Shown piece after piece: positions 24,557 through 32,788 of a stretch of DNA of 64,000 nt. Every line of letters begins with the position of its first letter. Position 1 is the first letter of the stretch. Both the position numbers and the translations under genes were made by a program. The DNA is from Sulfuriferula sp047300855 (lineage in GTDB: Bacteria; Pseudomonadota; Gammaproteobacteria; Burkholderiales; Sulfuriferulaceae), in NCBI RefSeq assembly GCF_047300855.1, contig NZ_CP170197.1, positions 1,426,001 through 1,490,000 of the forward strand, read 5' to 3'. The notes below the pieces were generated by a model. The model was not told the origin of the DNA. It saw only the letters and a list, made by a program, of their open reading frames with translations, and searched no databases.

Positions 24557-24632
24557 TGGCTCCCCGACCTGGACTCGAACCAGGGACCTGCGGATTAACA
24601 GTCCGTCGCTCTACCAACTGAGCTATCAGGGA
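24557..24632 (-). tRNA. tRNA-Asn (anticodon GTT)
   Basis: A complete 76-base cloverleaf on the minus strand. The acceptor stem TCCCTGA pairs with TCGGGGA with one G-U pair, the discriminator is G and CCA is encoded. The anticodon loop CTGTTAA gives GTT, and the T-loop GGTTCGAGTCC is canonical. It is a plausible integration site for the adjoining insert. Confidence 0.97.
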
Positions 24633-24646
24633 ATTGAGAAGCGCGA

Positions 24647-24675
24647 ATGTTAAAGTAAGCAGGGCATTTGGTCAA
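24647..24675 (-). promoter_or_regulatory. Promoter of tRNA-Asn
   Basis: On the minus strand, -35 TTGACC (24670-24675) and -10 TAACAT (24647-24652) are separated by exactly 17 bases, 14 bases before the tRNA 5' end. Confidence 0.7.
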
Positions 24676-24743
24676 CTGTGTTATGCGTTTGCTATGTCTA
24701 TCTTGTTAAGATGCGTGTCTTAAAAACTGCTTGGTGCCGTCAT

Positions 24744-24779
24744 TTGATTGTCAAAATCAAGTGGTACCGAGGGTATACT
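24744..24779 (+). promoter_or_regulatory. Palindrome and -10 upstream of the FadL-type gene
   Basis: TTGATT-GTCAA-AATCAA (24744-24760) is a perfect 6-bp inverted repeat, followed by TATACT (24774-24779), a good -10, about 70 bases before the fadL-type start. The best -35 (TTGTCA, 24748) is 20 bases away, outside the usual range, as at activated promoters. The palindrome resembles an FNR half-site pair, but its 7-base TTGAT-ATCAA spacing is wrong for FNR. Confidence 0.35.
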
Positions 24780-24851
24780 TCTGCGATGGTGGATCAAGGC
24801 TTGGCGCATTGCCTTTCATGTGCATCAAATTCATGAGATCGGGTTGAGAAA

Positions 24852-26096
24852 ATGACGATTAAAAAAATTGTAATAGCAGCATTGATAAGCGGGTTCGGAC
24901 TAACGACGGCCAATCTTGCGGCAGCATCCGGATTTGCGTTGATTGAGGAGAGCGCCAGTGGCTTGGGCAATGCATTTGCGGGTGGTGCAGCCAGTGCAGA
25001 GGATGCCAGCACTTTGTTTTTTAACCCGGCCGGGATGACGCGCTTGTCTGGTCAGCAGATGTCGCTGGTACTGCATGCGATCAAGCCCTCGATTGAATTT
25101 TCCAATACGGCCAGTACATCAGCACCTGGACGTTCGCTGGGTAATACTGGCGGCGATGCAGGTTACTGGGCTGCAGTGCCCAATTTTTATTACGTGGCGG
25201 AATTGAGCCCGCAATTACGTGCGGGTGTGGGTATTTCCTCGCCGTTCGGCCTCAAGACTGAATATGACCCGGGCTGGATGGGGCGTTTTCAGGCGATCAA
25301 GTCGGAGTTGCAAACCGTCAATATCAATCCTTCGCTGGCCTACAAGATCAATGATAAGTTGTCCCTGGGTGCGGGTCTGGATGCGCAATACATCAAGGCG
25401 GAGCTCACCAATGCAGTCAACCTGGGCGTGGCCGAAGGCCTGGCACAGGTGAAGGGTGACGACTGGAGTGTGGGCTACAATCTGGGGGTGTTGTACGAAC
25501 TGGATCCGGCAACGCGCTTTGGTCTGGCCTACCGTTCGGATGTGCGCCACAAACTGGAAGGAGATGTGACCTTCAGCGGCGGCGTGCCCGCGCCGAATGG
25601 GACGATCAGTGCGGAAATCACCTTGCCGGAAACGGTTTCCTTGAGCGGTTTTCGCCAGATCAACCCGCAATGGGCGGTAATGTGCGACGTGACCTGGACG
25701 CGCTGGAGCCGGTTCAAGGAGTTGAGCATCGTGCGTGACAATGGCCAACTGGTAGCGCCGACTACCCCGGAAAACTGGGATGACACGTTGCGTTATTCGG
25801 TGGGCGCCAACTACCAGGCCACCGACAAACTCAAGCTGCGTGGCGGAATTGCCTATGATCAGTCGCCGGTATCGGACTCATACCGTACCGCACGCATTCC
25901 GGACGCCAATCGTACCTGGCTGTCGGTCGGGGCAAGCTACAAGCTTTCCAGCGCGGCTTCGGTGGATGCCGGTTACACCCACATCTTTGTCAACAGTTCC
26001 TCTATCAATATGGGCAACGCGAGCACCGGCAAATTGGTGGGAACGTACGACAACAGCGTCGATATCCTCAGCGTGCAATATAACCATCGCTTTTAA
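24852..26096 (+). CDS. FadL/OmpP1/TodX-family outer membrane porin
   Basis: Outer membrane beta-barrel for uptake of fatty acids or other hydrophobic compounds. The 414 residues begin with a signal peptide cleaved near LAAASG. The mature N-terminus is the FadL signature: SGFALIEESASGLGNAFAGG, AEDASTLFFNPAGMTRL. Amphipathic strands follow, and the chain ends in SVQYNHRF with a terminal Phe, as required for barrel assembly. The gene stands alone between tRNA-Asn and a convergent aminotransferase, with a shared terminator. The substrate is unknown; members of this family also carry toluene-type compounds. Confidence 0.9.
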   Translation: MTIKKIVIAALISGFGLTTANLAAASGFALIEESASGLGNAFAGGAASAEDASTLFFNPAGMTRLSGQQMSLVLHAIKPSIEFSNTASTSAPGRSLGNTGGDAGYWAAVPNFYYVAELSPQLRAGVGISSPFGLKTEYDPGWMGRFQAIKSELQTVNINPSLAYKINDKLSLGAGLDAQYIKAELTNAVNLGVAEGLAQVKGDDWSVGYNLGVLYELDPATRFGLAYRSDVRHKLEGDVTFSGGVPAPNGTISAEITLPETVSLSGFRQINPQWAVMCDVTWTRWSRFKELSIVRDNGQLVAPTTPENWDDTLRYSVGANYQATDKLKLRGGIAYDQSPVSDSYRTARIPDANRTWLSVGASYKLSSAASVDAGYTHIFVNSSSINMGNASTGKLVGTYDNSVDILSVQYNHRF

Positions 26097-26113
26097 ACAG
26101 TCGGACGTGGAAT

Positions 26114-26140
26114 AAAAAAGGCCGGGTGACCGGCCTTTTT
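26114..26140 (+). terminator. Bidirectional intrinsic terminator
   Basis: GGCCGG/CCGGCC with a GTGA tetraloop is flanked by A-run and T-run on both sides, between the convergent porin and aminotransferase genes. It should work in both directions. Confidence 0.9.
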
Positions 26141-26163
26141 CATGCTGCGATACGGATACGGTT

Positions 26164-27357
26164 TCAAGTGAGGAGTTTGTGAATGCGCTCCAGCGCAGCT
26201 TTGAGATTGTCCATGGACGTGGCAAAAGACAGCCGAATATAACCTTCCGCGCCGAACGCGGAGCCGGGCACCACGGCCACGCCGGCGTGTTCCAGCAGGA
26301 ATTCGCAGAAAGCGACATCAGTGGATTGTTTGATTTTGCCTTGCGCGTGCGCCCATGAAATTGCGTCACGCACATCCGGAAAAGCGTAAAAGGCGCCCCC
26401 CGCAGAGAGGCAATTCATGCCGGGGATAGCATTGAGCGCTGCCACCACGTATTCATGGCGCTCGCGGAAGGCTGTCAGCATCGGCTGGATGCAGCTCTGG
26501 TCGCCGTTCAGCGCAGCTTCGGCCGCCACTTGCGAAATCGAGGTGGGATTGGAAGTGGACTGCGACTGAACGTTTTCCATCGCCGTAATCAACGTTTCCG
26601 GTCCGGCGCAATAACCGATGCGCCAACCGGTCATGGCATAGGCCTTGGATACCCCGTTGAGCACCATGGTGCGCGGGTAGAGATCCGGACAGGCGTTGAG
26701 GATGTTCACGAACGGCGCATCCTGCAACAGGATGTGTTCATACATGTCGTCGGTGGCGATGATGGCCTGCGGATGGCGTCGCAATACTTCACCCAGCGCG
26801 GTCAGTTCGGCCAGATTGTATACCGCACCGCTCGGGTTGCTGGGGCTGTTGAGCACCACCAGCCGGGTATTGGCGTTGAGCGCCGCCTGCAGTTGCTCGG
26901 GTGTAATCTTGAAGCCCTGCTCAATGCCGGCTTCGACGATGACCGGTTTGCCGCCGGCCAGAATCACGATATCGGGATAGGAAACCCAGTATGGCGCGGG
27001 AATGATGACCTCATCGCCGGGGTTGATCAGCGCCTGCACCAGGTTGAAAAAGCTCTGCTTGCCCCCACATGACACCAGAATCTGTTTGGCGGTGTAGTCC
27101 AGCCCGTTGTCGCGCTTGAACTTGTTGATGACTGCCTGCTTCAGGGACGGGGTGCCGCCCACAGCGGTGTATTTGGTGAAACCACGGGCAATGGCGCCGA
27201 CTGCCGCATCCTTGATATGTTGCGGGGTGTCGAAATCGGGTTCACCTGCGCCGAGGCCGATGATGTCCTTGCCTTCCGCTTTTAATTTGGCTGCGCGGGC
27301 GGTGACCGCAAGGGTGGGGGAGGGCTTGATGGCCTGTACGCGCTTCGAGAGTTCCAA
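26164..27357 (-). CDS. Aspartate aminotransferase (class I, I-beta)
   Basis: PLP-dependent transaminase of 397 residues, of the type with aspartate and often prephenate activity. Motifs are IGLGAGEPDFDTP near the N-terminus, TKYTAVGGTPSLKQAV, the pyridine-contact ATDDMYEHI, and the Schiff-base lysine in LNGVSKAYAMTGWRIGYCAG. The I-beta type differs from E. coli AspC and is frequent in betaproteobacteria. It is monocistronic, divergent from uvrB with a 58-base gap that must hold both promoters. Confidence 0.9.
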   Translation of the reverse strand: MELSKRVQAIKPSPTLAVTARAAKLKAEGKDIIGLGAGEPDFDTPQHIKDAAVGAIARGFTKYTAVGGTPSLKQAVINKFKRDNGLDYTAKQILVSCGGKQSFFNLVQALINPGDEVIIPAPYWVSYPDIVILAGGKPVIVEAGIEQGFKITPEQLQAALNANTRLVVLNSPSNPSGAVYNLAELTALGEVLRRHPQAIIATDDMYEHILLQDAPFVNILNACPDLYPRTMVLNGVSKAYAMTGWRIGYCAGPETLITAMENVQSQSTSNPTSISQVAAEAALNGDQSCIQPMLTAFRERHEYVVAALNAIPGMNCLSAGGAFYAFPDVRDAISWAHAQGKIKQSTDVAFCEFLLEHAGVAVVPGSAFGAEGYIRLSFATSMDNLKAALERIHKLLT

Positions 27358-27415
27358 CTTGGGTCCTTAGGGTGGGTGCAACGGGCGTGTTAGGATGTAA
27401 TGTAAGTTAGGCTAC

Positions 27416-29464
27416 ATGAAAGCGCGAATTTTACCTGTGATTGCCACTTTTCCCAATAGTCCATTCCGTTTGCACCAGCCGTTTTTGCCTGCCGGCGACC
27501 AACCTGAAGCCATTGAAAAACTGGTGGAAGGTATCAACGACGGCCTGGCATTCCAGACCCTGCTCGGCGTGACCGGCTCGGGCAAGACCTACACCATGGC
27601 CAACGTGATCGCGCGGCTCGGGCGTCCGGCCATCGTCATGGCGCCCAACAAGACGCTGGCGGCGCAGCTGTATTCGGAGATGCGCGAGTTTTTCCCGGAA
27701 AACTCGGTCGAGTATTTTGTTTCCTATTACGACTACTATCAGCCCGAGGCCTACGTGCCGGCGCGCGACCTGTTCATCGAAAAAGATTCCAGCATCAACG
27801 AGCACATCGAGCAGATGCGCCTGTCGGCTACCAAGGCCCTGCTGGAGCGCGACGACAGCGTGATCGTGGCAACGGTTTCCGCCATCTACGGTATCGGCGA
27901 TCCGGTCGATTACCACGGCATGATCCTGCACTTGCACCAGGGCGAAAAGCTGGGCCAGCGCGACGCCATTCAACGCCTCATCGCCATGCAATACGAGCGT
28001 AACGAGATCGAATTCAAGCGCGGCGTGTTCCGCGTGCGCGGCGATGTGCTCGACATTTTTCCGGCGGAAAGCGCGGAACATGCGGTGCGCGTCTCGCTGT
28101 TCGACGACGAGGTGGAATCCATCACCCTGTTCGACCCGCTCACCGGCCATATCCTGCACAAGCTGGCGCGTTTTACGGTGTATCCGTCCAGCCACTACGT
28201 CACGCCACGCAGCACCACGCTGCGCGCCATCGAGGCGATCAAGATCGAGTTGCGCGAGCGCCTGGAATTTTATTACAAGGAAAACAAGCTGGTGGAAGCC
28301 CAGCGCCTGGAGCAGCGCACCCGCTTCGATCTGGAAATGATGAACGAGCTGGGCTTCTGCAAGGGCATCGAAAACTACTCGCGCCACTTGTCCGGGCGCA
28401 AACCGGGCGAGCCGCCGCCGACGCTGATCGACTACCTGCCACCGCATGCGTTGATGTTTATCGACGAATCCCACGTCACCATCCCGCAGATCGGCGGCAT
28501 GTACAAGGGTGATCGTGCGCGCAAGGAAAATCTGGTCAATTACGGCTTCCGTCTGCCTTCGGCCATGGACAACCGGCCGCTGCGCTTCGATGAATTCGAG
28601 CGGGTGATGCGCCAGACCGTGTTCATATCGGCCACTCCGGCGGATTACGAGCAGCAGCATCAGGGCCAGGTAGTGGAACAGGTGGTGCGTCCCACTGGAT
28701 TGGTGGATCCGCAGATCGAGGTGCGTCCGGCGACCAGCCAGGTGGACGATGTGCTGTCCGAGATCAACCTGCGCGTGGCACTGGGCGAGCGCGTGCTGGT
28801 GACGACGCTGACCAAGCGCATGTCGGAAGACCTCACTGACTATCTGGCCGAGCACGGCATCAAGGTGCGCTACCTGCACTCCGACATTGACACCGTGGAG
28901 CGCGTGGAAATCATCCGCGACCTGCGCCTGGGATTATTCGACGTGCTGGTGGGCATCAACCTGCTGCGCGAAGGGCTGGATATTCCGGAAGTCTCGCTGG
29001 TGGCCATTCTCGATGCAGACAAGGAAGGCTTTCTGCGTTCCGAACGTTCATTGATCCAGACCATCGGCCGCGCCGCGCGTCACCTGAACGGCCGCGCCAT
29101 TCTGTACGCCGACCGCATCACCAACTCGATGCGACGCGCGATGGATGAAACCGAACGCCGCCGCAACAAGCAGATTGCATTTAATCTGGAGCACGGCATT
29201 ACCCCGCGCGGCGTGGTCAAGCGCATCAAGGACATCATCGATGGCGTGTACGACATGGACAGCGCGCGTCAGGAACTCAAGGCCGCGCAAAACCTGGCCA
29301 GCTACAAGGCGATGGACGAAAAGACCCTCACCCGCGATCTCAAGCGTATCGAAAAGGAGATGCTGACGGCTGCCAGAAATCTCGAATTCGAACGCGCGGC
29401 CGAGCTGCGCGACCAGTTAAGGAAGCTCAAGCTGGCGCTGTTCGGGGTTGAGGAACACGACTGA
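27416..29464 (+). CDS. uvrB: Excinuclease ABC subunit B
   Basis: Damage-verifying helicase-like core of nucleotide excision repair, acting with UvrA and UvrC. The product is 682 residues. Walker A is LLGVTGSGKTYTMANV; the beta-hairpin that clamps DNA is YYDYYQPEAYVPARD; the later motifs include FIDESHVTIPQIGGMY, LREGLDIPEVSLVAILDADKEGF and QTIGRAARH. A C-terminal UVR coiled coil (about 640-675) binds UvrC. The conserved sequence starts near TFPNSPFRLHQPF, so GTG 27437 is an alternative start. No clear LexA box is seen. Confidence 0.96.
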   Translation: MKARILPVIATFPNSPFRLHQPFLPAGDQPEAIEKLVEGINDGLAFQTLLGVTGSGKTYTMANVIARLGRPAIVMAPNKTLAAQLYSEMREFFPENSVEYFVSYYDYYQPEAYVPARDLFIEKDSSINEHIEQMRLSATKALLERDDSVIVATVSAIYGIGDPVDYHGMILHLHQGEKLGQRDAIQRLIAMQYERNEIEFKRGVFRVRGDVLDIFPAESAEHAVRVSLFDDEVESITLFDPLTGHILHKLARFTVYPSSHYVTPRSTTLRAIEAIKIELRERLEFYYKENKLVEAQRLEQRTRFDLEMMNELGFCKGIENYSRHLSGRKPGEPPPTLIDYLPPHALMFIDESHVTIPQIGGMYKGDRARKENLVNYGFRLPSAMDNRPLRFDEFERVMRQTVFISATPADYEQQHQGQVVEQVVRPTGLVDPQIEVRPATSQVDDVLSEINLRVALGERVLVTTLTKRMSEDLTDYLAEHGIKVRYLHSDIDTVERVEIIRDLRLGLFDVLVGINLLREGLDIPEVSLVAILDADKEGFLRSERSLIQTIGRAARHLNGRAILYADRITNSMRRAMDETERRRNKQIAFNLEHGITPRGVVKRIKDIIDGVYDMDSARQELKAAQNLASYKAMDEKTLTRDLKRIEKEMLTAARNLEFERAAELRDQLRKLKLALFGVEEHD

Positions 29465-29482
29465 ACCTGAAAAAATCAGTTA

Positions 29483-29601
29483 GCCACTGAGAACACAGCG
29501 TTCACGGAGAAAAACCATTGCTTACCGTAAATTTTCACTTCGCCCATCAGGTGAGCCTGCAAAAGATGCGGAATCCGCTTTGTCTCTGTGTCCCCAGTGG
29601 C
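29483..29601. repeat. Inverted-repeat element after uvrB
   Basis: GCCACTGAGAACACAG (29483-29498) and the inverse of CTGTGTCCCCAGTGGC (29586-29601) match at 14 of 16 positions and enclose an 87-base centre with no ORF. It fills most of the 167-base uvrB-hydrolase gap. A similar element lies at 46884-46993. It could be a miniature mobile element or a folded transcript end. Confidence 0.55.
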
Positions 29602-29631
29602 TTGAAACGCGGTTTTTAGACTGAATCAGGC

Positions 29632-30510
29632 ATGTCGCTCGCATTGCTTGTGTTCACCCTGCTGGCAATCGCGCTTGTCATTGCGGGCTTAAACTGGCTG
29701 ATCCGCCACAGCCTGCGCGCGCCGCGCATCCCCGAGCAGGGCTCGCCCGCACAACGCGGCCTGGCTTACCAGACCGTTTCCATCCCCGCTGTGCGCAACA
29801 AACAATTGTTCGGCTGGTATATCCCAGCGCCCGATAACGCACGCGCCCCGGCAGTGGCGGTGCTGCATGGCTGGGGCAGCAATGCCGAGATGATGCTGCC
29901 GGTGGCGGCACCGCTGAATCAGGCGGGATATGCGGTGCTGTTATTCGATGCGCGCTGTCATGGACGCAGCGATGACGATAACTTTGCTTCGTTGCCGCGC
30001 TTTGCCGAAGACCTGGATTGCGCGCTGGCATGGTTGGTACAGCAACCGGGGGTGGATGCGGCAAACATCGCCGTGCTCGGGCACTCGGTCGGCGCCGGCG
30101 CGGTACTGCTGGCGGCATCACGCCGCAAGGATATTGCTGCTGTGATCAGCGTTGCAGCGTTTTCGCACCCGGCCAGCATGATGCGGCGTTTTCTGGCCGC
30201 CCGTCACGTGCCCTACATGCCGCTCGGCTGGTATGTCATGCGCTATGTGCAGCGCATCATCGGTCATCGCTTCGATGCCATCGCGCCGCGCCACACCATT
30301 ACTCAAATCCGTTGCCCGGTGCTATTGGTTCATGGCAGCGACGACACCATTATCCCGGTCAGCGAGGCCCGGGAAATCCATGCACAACGGCGCAGCGACG
30401 CCGCGCAATTGCTGATCCTGCCGGGTGAACATGATTCTTCCGCTGAACTGGAACGCCACGCCGACAAACTGCTGGCGTTTCTGAATCAGGCGACCAGAAC
30501 CGGGGTATAG
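29632..30510 (+). CDS. Alpha/beta hydrolase, membrane-anchored
   Basis: A 292-residue serine hydrolase-fold protein. An N-terminal hydrophobic helix (about 1-22, LALLVFTLLAIALVIAGL) should anchor it to the inner membrane. The oxyanion region is VLHGWGSNAEMM, the nucleophile elbow AVLGHSVGAGAVLL (GxSxG), the acid VLLVHGSDDTIIP, and the histidine GEHDSSAE. The overall form is that of dienelactone hydrolase/BAAT-like esterases; the substrate is unknown. Its last 25 bases overlap the convergent copZ gene. Confidence 0.82.
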   Translation: MSLALLVFTLLAIALVIAGLNWLIRHSLRAPRIPEQGSPAQRGLAYQTVSIPAVRNKQLFGWYIPAPDNARAPAVAVLHGWGSNAEMMLPVAAPLNQAGYAVLLFDARCHGRSDDDNFASLPRFAEDLDCALAWLVQQPGVDAANIAVLGHSVGAGAVLLAASRRKDIAAVISVAAFSHPASMMRRFLAARHVPYMPLGWYVMRYVQRIIGHRFDAIAPRHTITQIRCPVLLVHGSDDTIIPVSEAREIHAQRRSDAAQLLILPGEHDSSAELERHADKLLAFLNQATRTGV

Positions 30511-30686
30511 CCCGCCTCGGTAATCGCATCCTGAATCGCCTGTTGCAGGGTGCTGCCGTCAATGCGTACCGTGTGGTTGGGGATATCAATGGCTACCTTG
30601 GCTTTCGCATCCACCGCAGCGACCGCTTTGGTAATTACGCCAGCGCAGTGTCCGCAGGTCATGTCATCAACTTTAAATTCGATCAT
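30486..30686 (-). CDS. copZ: Copper chaperone, HMA domain
   Basis: A 66-residue heavy-metal-associated protein. MTCGHCAGVITKAV gives the metal-binding CxxC, and the length is a single ferredoxin-like HMA domain. It should carry Cu(I) to CopA. The strongest support is its promoter, a near-ideal CueR-type sequence at 30721-30751 that matches the arrangement before copA 6 kb away. Its 3' end overlaps the hydrolase gene by 25 bases, so the transcripts are antisense there. Confidence 0.92.
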   Translation of the reverse strand: MIEFKVDDMTCGHCAGVITKAVAAVDAKAKVAIDIPNHTVRIDGSTLQQAIQDAITEAGYTPVLVA

Positions 30687-30720
30687 GGCTTACTCCGTCT
30701 ATATTGGTTGGTAAGTTAGC

Positions 30721-30751
30721 AATATAAACCTTCCATGCATGGGAAGGTCAA
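30721..30751 (-). promoter_or_regulatory. CueR-type promoter of copZ
   Basis: On the minus strand, -35 TTGACC (30746-30751), a 19-base spacer and -10 TATATT (30721-30726). The spacer holds the dyad CCTTCC-ATGCAT-type centre-GGAAGG, matching the copper-box GACCTTCC...GGAAGG of E. coli CueR promoters. The over-long 19-base spacer is characteristic of MerR-family activation. Confidence 0.85.
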
Positions 30752-30856
30752 GCTGCACGGAATCAGAAGCCGGTATAGCAACTGTAGAGTAGATATTGTC
30801 GATCTTTAGCCTGGATGTATGGGCGAGAGAGTTAAAATTTGATTGTGCATCAAGCA

Positions 30857-30919
30857 ATGAGTGATGATGGTTACGGCGAAAGTGTCGGAGGTGGCGATGG
30901 CGGTGGTGGTGGAGAATAG
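30857..30919 (+). CDS. Possible 20-residue Gly-rich peptide
   Basis: ATG 30857 opens a short frame encoding an Asp/Glu/Gly-rich peptide that begins MSDDGYGES and ends in a run of glycines. The ribosome-binding site is poor. It may be the tail of a decayed gene. Nothing else is recognised between the copZ promoter and 31024. Confidence 0.2.
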   Translation: MSDDGYGESVGGGDGGGGGE

Positions 30920-31023
30920 TTGGATCTGTTGTAAACGCGTGCCCATTTCCCGGCCTGATCTGGTTCTGGAGAGACGCCGCAACAGAACGCGTCGCCATTT
31001 ATTCCTTTGGTGGCTCATCGCCC

Positions 31024-31452
31024 ATGCCTAACGCCACGAAGTTTCTCCATCGTCTGTTGCGCTATATCTGGGGGGCGCCATGCTCGGTGGTGGGCTTGGT
31101 TCTCGCGGCACCTCTGCTCCTTGCCGGAGCCAAGGCTCATAGCGTTTGCGGCGTGCTTGAAATCGCGTTGTCGCAGCAGGAGAAGCTCGGTTTCAGCCTG
31201 CTGAATAGGCTGCCATTTTGTGCCATAACCTTCGGCCACGTCGTCATCGGCCTAACCGAGCACAACCTTGAGCATTTGCGTGCTCACGAGCATGAACACG
31301 TAAGGCAATACGAGCGTTGGGGTTTGTTCTTTTTCCTTGCCTATCCCGCTTCAAGTCTCTACCAGTGGGTGTGCGGAAACAATCCGTATTGGGACAATCG
31401 GTTTGAAGTGCAGGCGCGGCTGAGTGCTGCCAATGCTAAAAACGAGGCCTGA
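31024..31452 (+). CDS. Small membrane protein with HEXXH motif
   Basis: A 142-residue protein with a hydrophobic segment at about 20-40 (SVVGLVLAAPLLLAGA) and a second near 102-115. Between them HEHEH (about residue 89) fits the HEXXH zinc-protease signature and is followed by VRQYERWG. A downstream Glu in NRFEVQAR is placed as a possible third ligand. The pattern resembles a minimal metallopeptidase, but I do not recognise a named family and activity is unproven. It begins a run of small accessory genes; the next gene starts 4 bases after its stop. Confidence 0.6.
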   Translation: MPNATKFLHRLLRYIWGAPCSVVGLVLAAPLLLAGAKAHSVCGVLEIALSQQEKLGFSLLNRLPFCAITFGHVVIGLTEHNLEHLRAHEHEHVRQYERWGLFFFLAYPASSLYQWVCGNNPYWDNRFEVQARLSAANAKNEA

Positions 31453-31456
31453 TTTC

Positions 31457-31858
31457 ATGTCAAATATGGAGCCCGTTTTGATTACTGACCCGAAGCTTTT
31501 GGATGTTATGCAAGAACTCATGCAACGGGAGCCCATTTTCCATCGCTCCGAATTTGGAACGACGCGTCTCGATTTCGAGAGGATGACGGATGCCATGTTT
31601 TGGGAAGTCGGCGCTTCAGGCCGTCGTTATAGTCGGGAGTACATCTTGGATGTGCTGGAGCAGCGTTCCGCGAACCCGACCGATGATAGCTGGGAGGCGA
31701 AGGATTTTCACTGCATCGAGATCGCTGCCGACAATTACCTCGTCACCTATACGCTCCTTCAGGGTGAACGAATGACGCGTCGGTCTACCATCTGGCGGCG
31801 ATCCGGTCTCGATTGGAAGATCGTGTATCACCAGGGAACTGTCATCATCGATCGATGA
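31457..31858 (+). CDS. NTF2-like protein, DUF4440 type
   Basis: A 133-residue protein with the NTF2-like alpha+beta cone fold: an N-terminal helix (LLDVMQELMQREPIFHR), then strands ending TRRSTIWRRSGLDWKIVYHQGT, a typical DUF4440 C-terminus. Such proteins can be small enzymes or binding domains; no catalytic set is recognisable. ATG 31457 is 4 bases after the previous stop, which fits co-translation. Confidence 0.7.
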   Translation: MSNMEPVLITDPKLLDVMQELMQREPIFHRSEFGTTRLDFERMTDAMFWEVGASGRRYSREYILDVLEQRSANPTDDSWEAKDFHCIEIAADNYLVTYTLLQGERMTRRSTIWRRSGLDWKIVYHQGTVIIDR

Positions 31859-31936
31859 TCTGTCTGCTGGCTTACCCTATGTTTCTCAAGCACAAGCCAG
31901 CGGATGTAATCGACACCATTCTGGGAGAATCAAGCC

Positions 31937-32329
31937 ATGGATGAACAGATGGAATTCTATGAGAGAAAACTCGCTTTTGAGATCGACTCTTGGGATCTGA
32001 AAGTTGCTATGGAATCTGGTGAGAATATTCTGGTTATTGATGCGCGCTCGTCCGAGGCATGTCAAAAAGAGCATATACCCGGAGCCATCAATATTCCCCA
32101 CCGGAATATGTGCGTCGAAACAACCCAATATATTGACCGAGACGCCACGGTAGTTGTCTACTGCGATGGCATTGGCTGCAATGCCTCAACCAAAGGCGCA
32201 CTAAACATGACAAAGCTTGGTTTTCGCGTTAAAGAACTCATTGGCGGTCTGGATTGGTGGAAAAGAGATGGCCACAAAACAGAAGGTAGTGCGGAGGGCG
32301 CCAAAGCCACTACCTGTGGCTGCGATTAG
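31937..32329 (+). CDS. Single-domain rhodanese
   Basis: A 130-residue rhodanese-fold protein that can carry persulfide sulfur. Motifs are NILVIDARSSEACQKEHIPGAINIPH, a typical CH2A-like region, and the active loop VVYCDGIGCNAS with the predicted catalytic Cys at about residue 76. The loop is CDGIGCN, with a second Cys five residues on, which differs from the usual CxxGxR. The C-terminus ends TTCGCD, adding two more cysteines that could hold a metal or relay sulfur. The next gene starts 4 bases downstream. Confidence 0.82.
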   Translation: MDEQMEFYERKLAFEIDSWDLKVAMESGENILVIDARSSEACQKEHIPGAINIPHRNMCVETTQYIDRDATVVVYCDGIGCNASTKGALNMTKLGFRVKELIGGLDWWKRDGHKTEGSAEGAKATTCGCD

Positions 32330-32333
32330 TATC

Positions 32334-32744
32334 ATGAATAAACATGAACTCATTGACGCAATTGAACGCGCCGACCAAGCGATTAACCAGCGGAACCTGG
32401 CTGCACTCATGGATTTCTATGAGGAGGACGCAACGCTGGTCATTGAACCCGGGCGTCTTGCTCGGGGTAGGTCGGAAATAGCCAAGGCATTCAAAACCAT
32501 TTTCGATTTCTTCAACCAGGGTCTGGTGGTAACCCAGAGAGACTTCCATATCATAGAAGGTGGTGGTGTAGCGCTGGTTGTCTGCAATCTGAAGCTGACT
32601 GCAGAAGGGAGGGAATCATCTACCGTTTCTATGGAAAGGCAGCCTACCTATGTTTTCAGGAAGTCTGAAGATGGGGATTGGCGTTGTCTGATTGACAATT
32701 CTTATGGCGCTGACGTTCTGAACATGCGGCGTTCTACGGGTTGA
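32334..32744 (+). CDS. NTF2-like/SnoaL-type protein
   Basis: A 136-residue NTF2-like protein: ELIDAIERADQAINQRNLAALMDFYEEDATLV is the standard helix and first strand, with GRLARGRSEIAKAFKTIF, and a C-terminus PTYVFRKSEDGDWRCLIDN. It is distinct from the NTF2-like protein two genes upstream. The start at 32334 is 4 bases after the rhodanese stop; the open frame upstream overlaps the rhodanese gene and is not family-like. Function unknown. Confidence 0.75.
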   Translation: MNKHELIDAIERADQAINQRNLAALMDFYEEDATLVIEPGRLARGRSEIAKAFKTIFDFFNQGLVVTQRDFHIIEGGGVALVVCNLKLTAEGRESSTVSMERQPTYVFRKSEDGDWRCLIDNSYGADVLNMRRSTG

Positions 32745-32788
32745 TGTACACAGACGCATGCCGATTAACAGCACATCAGGAGTGACTC

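Noticed and set aside
23308..24632. Functional prophage or integrative element at tRNA-Asn
   Set aside because: No integrase, replication or structural gene is present, and the repeat overlaps the terminator, not the tRNA 3' end; at most a small insert or remnant.
24744..24760. FNR box upstream of the FadL-type gene
   Set aside because: The TTGAT and ATCAA half-sites are 7 bases apart, where FNR/Anr sites need 4; kept only as an unnamed palindrome.
27358..27415. LexA box controlling uvrB
   Set aside because: No CTGT-N8-ACAG or close variant is found in the short divergent gap.
27431..28879. A 482-codon open frame antisense to uvrB
   Set aside because: It lies wholly opposite a well-conserved gene; GC-rich codon bias leaves the antisense frame free of stops, and it has no family match or start signal.
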